The translations under genes were made by a program, and so were the position numbers. The notes under the pieces were generated by a model. It was not told the DNA's origin, did not search any database, and worked only from the letters and a program-made list of their open reading frames with translations. Positions 55,855 to 64,000 of a stretch of DNA of 64,000 nucleotides are shown here, piece after piece; the stretch's first letter is position 1; each line of letters begins with the position of its first letter. The stretch lies in contig JAWHQI010000185.1 of assembly GCA_033032865.1 (NCBI GenBank), forward strand, positions 2,666,001-2,730,000, in the 5' to 3' direction. Source of the DNA: Dactylorhiza incarnata. Taxonomy: Eukaryota; Streptophyta; Magnoliopsida; Asparagales; Orchidaceae.

Positions 55855-57590
55855 TGATAAGTAGTATTTATATAACTTTTTAATTGAAATTTTTGTAATT
55901 ATTTAATATGAATTTTTCTTTTTCATGTCAATTTTAGGTTATAAGTAGTTCTTTTGTAATTTTGATTCTAACTTATCTTAATTTCAATTTTTGCAGAATA
56001 TTGGGAGAAATTGGTGAAATTTACAAGTCACGCCCTCGGTCACACCCGTGACAAAGGGCGTGTAACCTGAAGATCAAGCCAGATTTGATACCACGCTGTT
56101 TGATCCAGTCCACAGCAAGTCACGCCCTCGGTCACGCCCGTGACCCAAAGTCACGCCAGTGACCAAGGGCGTGTAAACTTAGAATCATGCCAACTAGCTG
56201 CGGTCGAGATGTGGAAATGCCGTCGAGATGAAAACCTAAGTCACGCCCGTGACCCAGATGTCACGGTCGTGACTTGCCTGCTTGATCCCTGCGCACCGCC
56301 GCATCGAAATCGAACCCACGCCGCATTAAATGAAGTCATCCAAGGTCACGCCCGTGACCCAAATGTCACGGGCGTGACATGTAACTTTTTTCCGCGCCGT
56401 CCCGCAAGACCCACGCCGTTGTCGGATCTAATGTGAACAGTGCTTAGACGCCCTTGCTCACGCCTGTGATCGAGGGGGTGTAACTTGGAATTTTTCCCTA
56501 TAAATTCAAGAGCTCTCCTTGAGTCCAGGGTTCAGAAATTTGGAGAGGGGGAAGTGCTGCTAGAGCTATTAGTGAGCTTTTCATGTTTCTTTCATGTTTT
56601 CCCTTACATGTTCTCTTTTTCTCTTCCTTACATGCAATGTGCTAGTTCTCGTTTAATGCAATAGTTTAGTGATCTTGTATTCTTTCCTTGCTAGTGTTGT
56701 AATTTTCCTTAAAGCTTGTAATCCATTTTGTTATCAATAAATTTTAGTTTACTCTCTCTCATTTTCTTCTTCTATTTTAGTTAATTTCCTTCATGCAACT
56801 TTATTTTTCCCTCTCTTTCCTCTCCACCATGACTAACTAATTCTCATTAGTGCTCGATCGAAATGATCCGAGGATGAGATAATCAAGTTATGATTTTCTA
56901 AGCTCTCTTTTTCCATTTTTGTAAACACTTGAATTACCCTTGATTTTTAACTAGTGAGGGCATATTTTCGATGTATGGTTTTTGCTTAAGTTTTCATACT
57001 TAGTTAGCCGAGAGGCTTAAAGTATGAATCGATCACTCGAAGGTAAAGAGAGTTGCACAAACACCTCAAAAGAGGATGACGTAAATCTCCCGGATTGGAG
57101 TCAAATCCAATAGAGTGGTTCACAACGTAAAGCAAGTTTTAGGTAATCAATTATAGGACGAGAGTCCCGTTGATTTTTCCTAAACTTAGTTGGGCATTAA
57201 TCTCGAAAGGGGCATGTTCGAGCTTTAGGAACCTCCACGGTGAAGTAGTTTAAATTAAACGGAATTTGATTTATATCTCTTTTACTTGATTATTCTCACT
57301 CCAAAGTGATTTTAGATTGAGCACTAATCTTTTTACCATCGTTTAAACTGTACTCTTAGTTTGCAATTTTTTCTCTTTTAGCTAAGTAAAACAAAACATC
57401 AAAAATCTATTTGATAAGATAATAGTGATTTTCTCGAAGTTGAAGTAATCAACGCGCCCCGTGGAATACGAACTTGGTATTTCTAAATATCATATACTAT
57501 AGACGATAAGGTACACTTGCCTTCATTGCATATAGTTTTGGAAAATATCTTTAACCATTCGCTAAACAAATCTGAAATTTTTCTATATCA
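55855..57590 (+). repeat. H1 LTR (Athila-like, plus)
   Basis: Starts TGATAAGTAG and ends TATATCA, 1736 bp. U3 palindromes (56025-56480) are built from GTCACGCCCGTGAC, GTCACGGGCGTGAC and CACGCCCT/AGGGCGTG. TATAAATT at 56499 follows. The downstream part is AT-rich and non-coding. Confidence 0.82.
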
Positions 57591-57595
57591 AGTTT

Positions 57596-57613
57596 TGGCG
57601 CCGTTTCCAGAGA
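57596..57613 (+). promoter_or_regulatory. Primer-binding site of H1 (tRNA-Asp type, decayed)
   Basis: TGGCGCCGTTTCCAGAGA follows the LTR by five bases. The first ten bases match the tRNA-Asp PBS; later positions are mutated. Confidence 0.75.
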
Positions 57614-57933
57614 TTTGGCCTAGATATTTTGAAAAGAGGATAGCTATTAATTTTATCATTTTTCTTTATATTTTATTTTAAATTTTCTTAATCCAAAAAA
57701 AATCTTAAGGGTGTAATTTAAATCTTAGAAAGGGACGTTTGGGCTATAATCCCATCGCAGCTCGTAGTACCGGTGAGAACCCTTCATGGGGCATACCTCC
57801 GGAAATCCAAGACTAACTTAATCCAACTAAAAGAAAAAAAATATAATAATTAAGTTTTCCTCATTCTTTATTTTAAGTTTTATTTTTCTCTCTTTTCTCT
57901 TTTGCTCTTTCTTCTTTCCCTTTTTCCTTTTTA
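57614..57933 (+). other. H1 untranslated leader
   Basis: AT-rich leader with CCCATCGCAGCTCGTAGTAC and a pyrimidine tract (57860-57930). It is mirrored, diverged, in H2 (58510-58850, minus). No gene. Confidence 0.6.
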
Positions 57934-58165
57934 GTGTATGACCCGAGGTTGAATATTCCTTATGATCCAGAGATCGAGCGAACCCTTTTGCGGCGCCGCC
58001 GTTCTCGTGATCAGGAAATACAATTATTATTCAAAGAGTCGATCGGGGACACTAACGCATCAATATGGATCCTAATCTCAATCCTCATAATCCTAACGCA
58101 CCCAATCCTAATGAGGCCGCGCAATGGACCATGTCCTATTATGCGCTGCCGAATATAATTGATGT
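57934..58165 (+). pseudogene. gag: H1 gag start (Athila-like), truncated
   Basis: The first frame reads YDPRLNIPYDPEIERTLLRR, as at the start of Athila-type gag. A second frame from ATG near 58063 reads MDPNLNPHNPNAPNPNEAAQ and MSYYALPNIIDVN. It stops at the junction near 58165, where sequence of opposite orientation begins. Confidence 0.65.
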
Positions 58166-58498
58166 AAATTAGGATCTTCATCTGGTAAGCCATCAAATAT
58201 TATAGTTTGTTGTACCATTTGAATGATACTCATTTTAATCTCAAAATTATATTCGCCACTGTTGGGCGAATAATACTAGATTGTGCTCCCTCCCAATTTG
58301 GCCTTGCATAATAGGACATGGTCCGGAGCGGGGCCTCATTATGGTCGGGATCTTCCATTATTCCTTCGTTAGATTCTCCGATTCACTCTTCGCGAATTAT
58401 TGGTAGATCACTAAATCGGAGACGTCACCACAAGGAGTGCTCGATTTTCAGATCAAAACACAATTCAAGATTAATTGAAGAGTTTCCTCGGGTCATAA
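58166..58498 (-). pseudogene. gag: H2 gag start (Athila-like), inverted
   Basis: Minus strand: YDPRKL near 58498, then MEDPDHNEAPLRTMSYYARP, NWEGAQSSIIRPTVANI and IQMVQQTIIFDGLPDEDPNL. The last part matches the well-known Athila gag pattern (AQSSIV..., QMVQ, F-GLP-EDP). A stop and frame changes occur. It ends at the junction with H1. Confidence 0.7.
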
Positions 58499-58850
58499 AC
58501 TAAAAGAAAAGAAAAAGGGGAAAATAGAAAAAGAGGCGAAAAGAATAAAAAGGTGAAGAAGGAAAAATTAAAATTATTATAATATTTTTTTTATAATATT
58601 ATAGTTAAATATATAAATATATATAATTTTTTTCAAAAAGCGGTTAAGTTAGTCCCGGACTTCCCGGTGTCTACCCTGTGAAGGGTTCGCACAGTACTAG
58701 GATATGCAATGGGATGACAAGCCCAAATCTCCCTTTCCAAGAATTTAAGTTGCACCTTTTAAGATTATCTTAAAAAAATTGAGAGAGGGGTGAGAATAAA
58801 GAGAATGAAAAAATTAATAGATATTTCTTTTATGAAAATATCAACTCATG
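58499..58850 (-). other. H2 untranslated leader
   Basis: Counterpart of the H1 leader in reverse: pyrimidine tract, AT-rich segment, and CCCATTGCATATCCTAGTAC on the minus strand. Confidence 0.6.
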
Positions 58851-58868
58851 TCCCCGGCAACGGCGCCA
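58851..58868 (-). promoter_or_regulatory. Primer-binding site of H2 (tRNA-Asp)
   Basis: On the minus strand TGGCGCCGTTGCCGGGGA, identical to C1/C2, six bases after the LTR. Confidence 0.85.
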
Positions 58869-58874
58869 AAAACT

Positions 58875-60535
58875 TGATGGGTGCAAACTGCTATATCCAC
58901 AAACGACAACGACAATTGTACCGTATCGAATGTAGTATAAGTTTATAAAACCAAGGTCGTATAAAAATCAGGGCGAGTTGAGTACTTTTACTTCAAGAAA
59001 ATCTCTATTATCTTATCAATAGAACTTTGGGTTGGGTTTCCTTGAGAAGCTAGGTGAATTGAAATGAGAATTAAAACAATAATACGGAAGATTAGCATTC
59101 GGCCTTGAATCACCTTAGAATAAAAATAACAAGAATAAAATAAGACTCTAATTCTTTTTCAAAAAAATACTTAGACCGTGGAGGTTCCCAAATTCTGAGC
59201 GCACCTTGGGTCGAGGATCCGCCCAGCTGAGTTTAGGTTGATCAATCAAACTTTTGCTCTAGAATCAAAAACCCCTAAAACTCTCTTTACCGAGATGAAC
59301 CCCTCTATTGGATTTGACTCCAATCTGGGAGATTTATGTCATCCTCTCTCGAGGGTTGCATGCAACTCTCTTTATCCTTGAGTGATCGATTCGCCTTACG
59401 AGCTTGTTGGCTAACTAAAGAATGAAAATAAGAATGAGAATCATATATCAATGGAATAATCTCGTTATGTTAAGATCAAGGATAAATCATAAGTATTCTA
59501 AGGAGAGAAAAAAAGAGAATCTAAATTTAATTCATGAAGTTTATTATTCCTTGGATCATCTCGACCGAGTACTAATAGAAATTTAGCTGCTCATGCAGAT
59601 AGATGAATCAACAAACATGAAAGAGTTCATGATGAAATTATGAAGAGATTAAGAAGAAGAACAACTTATTTTTATAATTTTTGCAAAAGAGATAACAAAT
59701 TATGGAATTTAAATTGCAAACTATTGAAATGAAGGTTACAATTGCAAAAGAAAAGTACATGAATTGAAACTTACCATTGCAATAGAAAGAGAAATACAAG
59801 AATTGCTTAAAACTTGAAAACAAAGCAAGAAATGAAAGATTCAACTACCAAAATTTGTCCCTTCAGTTCTGGTTGAGCTGGCTTTAATTAGGCTGAAAAT
59901 TGAGGTTACACGCCCTCGGTCACGCACGTGACCAACGACGTGTAAGGGGTGTGATCGAATTTGGTGCGGAGAGGGCGCCTTCTTGCTTTAATGTAGGCGT
60001 TACGTACATGTCACGCCCTAGGTCACACCCGTGACGTAGGGAAGGTAATCTTTAAATAGCGCCTGACGGGAAGTCATCAGCGGGAAAGTGGTGCGGGAGA
60101 GATCACGCCAGTGAACTTGATGTCATGCCCCCGGTCATGCCCATGACCAGGGGTGTGTAACTTTAAATGATGTGGCAGGCTTATCTGGCTGCTGGTAGGC
60201 GGGTCGTGGCCATGACCTGGGTCACGCCCTTGGTTACGCCCGTGACTTGGGGCGTGTACTTGGCGAATCTTCACGGAATGAGCCAGGGGTGACGGCAGCA
60301 GGTCTAGAACACATATTAGGCTGTCACGCTCTTGGTCATGCCCGTAACCTTGGGCATGTACTTGTAATTTTTGCTCAAAATGCCCAGAAAACCGAAAAAC
60401 CCCAGACTAAGCTTAAGTTAGCTCATATAAATGAAAAGAAACAAATTACTTGAGATAATTCAAATATATTATATGAATTCAAATAAAAAATAGGATTAAA
60501 AATATATTAAAAGATGAGTATAAAAGTACTCATCA
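58875..60535 (-). repeat. H2 LTR (Athila-like, minus)
   Basis: 1661 bp. On the minus strand it starts TGATGAGTA with a perfect terminal stem GATGAGTA/TACTCATC (60534-60513) and ends CACCCATCA. U3 palindromes (60370-59905) use GGTCACGCCC and CGTGAC words, as in H1. It is flanked on its left by a primer site and on its right by element-3'-end-like sequence. Confidence 0.82.
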
Positions 60536-61233
60536 ACCTTCAAGCAATAAATTCCCTCATCTTACATTTTCCCAAGCCTTTATCATCATTTGATGATAAA
60601 TTAAAAACAAGGTGATCTTGTATGCCACCGTGGTCGAGCGCACCGACCGTAACCAAAGTGCTCTTTGGAGGCACCCCTTGTTTATCTTAATTTCATAGTA
60701 TTTTTCTTTCGAACTATTTTAAAAAAACTTATACGAAAAATATTAAAATATAATGTTTACATTTATGAGTTTTTATTAAAAAAACATAAAAAATTTATTT
60801 AATGAAAAGTAAAACAAAAAAAAGAAAGACTATTCATGTTCTTATTTTATCATTTTTATTACTAAGGTTTTATAGGCCTTGAGGTCATTTGTGAGGTAAC
60901 GGTCACCCGCATGCGCGCACGAAACTACGTATTTCATTTCACCCTCCAAGTCCGTATTTTTTTCATTTTCTTGTATTGTTATATTTTTATTTTTATTTTA
61001 AGAACAAAAACTGTAAAAAGAAACAAAAAAAAAATCTGAACGAATTTATTGTTACACGGCCTCGGTCACGCCCATGACCTAGGGTATGACACTCCCGGAC
61101 TTTCATTTTCATACCGTATTGTTTTGAGGAACTACCACCGCCCGTCTTTCGTGAAATTCACGAGAGTGACAAATATTTGTCACGGGCGTGACAAATATAG
61201 GTCACGGGCATGACCAATATTGGTCAAGGGCAT
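60536..61233 (-). other. Athila-related tail right of H2
   Basis: On the minus strand a short frame near 60945-60855 reads AGDRYLTNDLKAYKTL. Another, near 60690, reads GVPPKSTL. They look like remnants of an element's 3' coding end, but I cannot assign them. At 61054-61232 there are H-type words (CGGTCACGCCC, GTCACGGGCGTGAC). It may be the 3' internal end of the element whose 3' LTR is the H2 LTR. Confidence 0.4.
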
Positions 61234-62177
61234 TGTTGAAACCAGAACTTGGTCTCTTGTGGAGCTCGGGCCCCCAAAGGTTGGTGGCAGCTAGCACTTA
61301 CTGATCCCTCAGAAGGAACAGACAGAAGACTCAAAACTAGACACAGACCCTTAGTCGCAGCGAGGAGGTCCCACCACACACCCAGAAGATCTTAGAGCGC
61401 TTCTCCTCCCAAGCCAAAGCTGAGACTGGGCACCTTGGTGAGCCAAAAAGCTAGACCATGATAACCTAAGGAGAAGGAAGCTCAGAGTACTGAGATTGGA
61501 ATGCTCTCCAAAGGTTCCCTTCAAAGCCTATTTATAGTTTTTACTTACGGTCTGCTAATTGCAGGATTCCGCCATACACTTTTGCTATGCGCAGCCCAAA
61601 ATGGCCTGCCAACATCCAAACTCCACTGTTTGGAGAGGCTAACTGCATACCACCAATTGTTTCCAGGTAAAATCACCCCTGAACCCCTGCTGGGTGAGCC
61701 GCCCACAAGGGCTCCTCACGCCCGGTCTTCCTCGAACCGTGAGGCCTGGATCGCCCACCTTCCTGCGAGCGACCGACGATGGCTCGGCTCACACGCCTTC
61801 CTGCGAGCAGCTGACGATAGCTCAGCTCACCTGCCTTCCTGCGAGTGGACGGCGAGAGCCCGGCTCGCCCGCCTTCATGCGAGCGGCCTTCGAGAACCTG
61901 GTTCTCCCTCCTTCCTACTCCTCTTGCATGTTGAGCGCTTAGTCTCCGCTCACCTCTTGGCGAGTACCGGGGTTGTACACAATCCCCGCTCTTCGCGAGG
62001 CTATCTTAGGCTCACGAAGAAACATCCTACCCCTGGTGTTTGCCATCCCCTTGATGACGTGGTGGGAATCTTTTGATGGGCCCCATGCCCAATGCTATAA
62101 ATACCATTCTCTCCGGCCGGTGCATGAACTATTTCTCCCTCTTCTCCCTTTCGCCGCTCATCGCCATATTCATCGAG
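61234..62177 (+). promoter_or_regulatory. GC-rich promoter-like or LTR-like region
   Basis: The boundary is TGTTGAAACC at 61234. From about 61735 to 61970 a repeat of about 40 bp recurs (CGCCTTCCTGCGAGC with GGCTCGGCTCAC or variants); some copies are palindromic, with arms GCTCGC and GCGAGC. TATAAATA at 62096-62103 follows, then a pyrimidine-rich leader and ATG 62178. I could not find a second LTR copy, so it is not proven to be an LTR. Confidence 0.5.
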
Positions 62178-63376
62178 ATGTCCAAGAAGGAAGAAATATT
62201 GGCTTGCCTCAAGGCCTCGCAGGCATTCCAGAAATCCAAAGCTACCGAGCTCGCCCCTTTGATTTCCCAGCAACCTACTCTGCCTCCGCCTCAGATCATA
62301 AAGGCAAGGACCATCTGGCGGCCATCCGGGGAGGATGAGTCATCACCACTGTCCCCGTCCCCCCCCCCCCCCCCCCCCCCCCCCGCTATGAGCTCGCCTC
62401 ACAGGTTCTACTGTCAGGAAAATCAATCCAATATTTACTTGTCTAACATTACTTCCATGTTCGCAGAATCCTCCTCCCGAAGAAAATATCATCGGGCAAT
62501 CACCAACAGGGTTTTTCCTCGCATCCGACCTGCGAGTCTCCTCCTCGCATCCTGGTAAGTCGTTCGCCTCACCATCTCTTGTATTTCTGTCTGCTGAAAC
62601 CACATTGTTCTTTTTATGCAGTGACCCCTCTCGCGACTCCAGAGGGGCGAAACACCTCTCTGGTGGTGTCGCCAGCCCCACCTAAAACGACAATCATCTC
62701 CATGGGGTTTGGCGCTCTAGGCCAACATAGCCCGGGTGGGTCACTACTTGCCGACCCCGGAGTCTCGGACGACTCGACGCACCGCCCTGGCCTGGGGAAA
62801 TCTATTACCCCTACCTTCACTAAAGCCTTCAAGGGCCAACCGAGCTCTTCTCGTCAGCGAGCCCGTACCATCCTCATTTCACTAGGTTAAAAAATTTCTG
62901 TTGAATGCCTCTCCCCCCCTCTTATCGTTGATTTCTTCCTCGCAGCTGTTCCCCCGACCCCACCTCCCGAGTTGGAGCGTGGAGAGGAGGAGATATCGCC
63001 CCCGCCCTCGACGAACCAGGTCACGGACTTCCTGGGCCACCTCGGTAATCCCGAACAAATGAAGAGGCGGGTCACATAGCTATTCCAGAATTACGAACTC
63101 ATACTGTGAGATATATATGACCAGAACCAGGTGGACAGGACTGCTTACGAGGAGAGGTTCGCCGCTATGGAGGATGAGAACGCGCGAGTCCTTGCTAAGA
63201 TGCTCCAGGTTGCTTGCGGCGTGGTCACGTCCCCTGGGGCGCACCTCACGCAAATCAAGGATCAGATGCGCCTGATGTAGTATGAAGTCCAGTCGGTTTG
63301 CGAGTATCACTACCCAAAAGTGGCCCCGCGGTCTGGGGTGCGAGGCCGCGACAGCAGGAAGTGGATTAACTACTGA
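62178..63376 (+). pseudogene. Intron-containing broken gene of unknown function
   Basis: ATG 62178 opens MSKKEEILACLKASQAF. Three short introns have good plant borders: 62405-62466 (CACAG/GTTCTAC ... TTCGCAG), 62555-62621 (CTG/GTAAGT ... TATGCAG) and 62886-62945 (CTAG/GTTAAA ... CTCGCAG). Removing them joins exons 2, 3 and 4 in one frame to a TGA at 63374. Exon 2 starts NPPPEENIIGQSPTG. Exon 4 includes LERGEEEISPPPSTNQ, VTDFLGHLGNPEQMK, YEERFAAMEDENARVLAKML and RGRDSRKWINY. Exon 4 has three stops (TAG 63077, TGA 63107, TAG 63278), two of them likely from CAG. A 26-base C tract (62359-62384) puts exon 1 out of frame. The protein is acidic and Pro-rich with a short coiled coil. I do not recognise it. 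It could be an accessory ORF of a Tat/Ogre-like element or a captured gene. Confidence 0.5.
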
Positions 63377-63774
63377 ACAGTTGTTTTTTATTATTTGTTG
63401 CTCACACCTACTACCCCCCCCCCCCCCCCCTTGGGGGTTTTGAACAATTTATGAATTTGTAATATGGATATTCTTGCTCACTCGCGACCTTTCTCTTTCA
63501 CTTTGCATTACTTATACTGTTATGTTAACTGTGCTCGCACGTTGCTTACTTTATATTTCATATGTCTGCCTCGCTTTACGCCTCGTGAGCTACTGCCTCG
63601 CCTTCGCAACTTTTACTTTTTTCTTTGCAGCTTTGCTCGCCTATGTCAAGTCAGAAAATGTAGCCCGGACGCATGCCCACCCGGAGCGGATAAGGTCCAA
63701 GAAGTTAAAACGTCACCGCGCGGACCAGCTATCCGCACCCCCTAGCACTTCAAATCCTTCCCACCCTTTTCATT
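63377..63774 (+). other. Non-coding stretch after the spliced gene
   Basis: A 17-base C tract (63414-63430) is followed by sequence rich in CTCGC words (CTCGCGACC, GCTCGCACG, GCCTCGCC). No gene is supported. Confidence 0.5.
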
Positions 63775-64000
63775 CTTATAAATAGCTGCCGGTTTTAACT
63801 TTCTTACCACCACATTAACTGTCTTCAACCCTTTTCCTCTCATCCAGGCTTTCTCGCAATTCACGGCTCGCACTCGCACTTCCTCCAACTCGCTATTATA
63901 GAAAACCATGGATGTTAATGGAGACTCAGAAGGGAGGGAAGGTTTGTCGGGGCCTATGGAGACCATCCTTTCTTCTATGCCTCGCTCACCGATGAGAAGT
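63775..64000 (+). other. Second TATA box and start of an ORF running off the window
   Basis: TATAAATAG near 63777 is followed by a pyrimidine-rich leader and AAAACCATGGATG (ATG 63908), a good plant start context. The frame MDVNGDSEGREGLSG and onward stays open to the window end (about 31 codons). It is too short to identify. Confidence 0.4.

Noticed and set aside
58318..58503. Plus-strand ORF of 61 codons at the H1/H2 junction
   Set aside because: It is the reverse-strand shadow of the H2 Athila-like gag start.
15022..58868. tRNA-Asp genes
   Set aside because: Only the 3' acceptor complement is present next to LTR ends; these are primer-binding sites.
61501..62076. ORF of 191 codons near 61.5-62 kb
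   Set aside because: It runs through the GC-rich repeat array upstream of a TATA box and lacks any recognisable domain; a shorter frame overlaps it in the same repeats.
61234..62177. Definite LTR call for the 61-62 kb region
   Set aside because: No second copy, primer site or target-site duplication is visible in the window, so it is listed only as promoter-like or LTR-like.

Overview
This window is plant nuclear DNA made almost entirely of nested LTR retrotransposons. I found no ordinary single-copy host gene, no rRNA operon, no tRNA gene and no CRISPR array. The evidence for a flowering plant is: Ty1/copia (Sirevirus-like) and Ty3/gypsy (chromovirus, Tat and Athila) elements with plant-type initiator-Met and tRNA-Asp primer-binding sites, 5S-rRNA-derived Cassandra-like units, and insertions inside insertions. 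It resembles intergenic or pericentromeric DNA of a TE-rich genome. The species cannot be read from the sequence.

Layout and inferred order of insertion, from host to guest. Element G (Tat gypsy, minus strand, about 48662-55854) appears to host C3 (44778-48661, minus). C3 is cut by copia element B (plus; visible pieces 6180-6302, 24032-24248, 32398-33265 and 39845-44777). B is interrupted by four elements: gypsy chromovirus F (1-6179), copia A (6303-24031, duplication TTAAC), the gag-only copia D (24249-32397, minus, duplication AGAAT) and C2 (33266-39844, minus, duplication CCCTT). A in turn carries C1 (13325-19849, plus, duplication CCTCC). Four of these insertions are proved by exact 5-bp target-site duplications and by reading frames that resume across the inserts. 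To the right lie two Athila-like 5' halves in inverted orientation (H1 55855 to about 58165, plus; H2 about 58166-60535, minus), an Athila-related tail, and at 61234-64000 a GC-rich region with two TATA boxes and a broken, intron-containing reading frame.

The most interesting system is the C family (three copies). These are LTR elements of about 6.5 kb with a tRNA-Asp primer site, a terminal hairpin in the LTR and repeated polypurine tracts. Their only gene is an intact reading frame of 398-413 codons for a protein with two CCHC zinc knuckles, an acidic middle and a conserved C-terminus. There is no capsid, protease, RT or integrase. They share LTR ends and primer site with the Athila-like H elements, so they look like gene-bearing parasites of that lineage. 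C1 has nearly identical LTRs and is very young.

The copia elements A and B carry a second system: an antisense gene of about 390 codons downstream of pol. Its promoter resembles the LTR promoter (palindromic words followed by a TATA-like box), and in B a likely 5'UTR intron precedes it. Several unrelated LTR families here (A/B, D, C1/C2, C3, H and the 61-kb region) each place a cluster of their own GC-rich palindromes just upstream of a TATA box. A hairpin with covarying stem and conserved loop recurs in the 3' non-coding zone of A, B and D.
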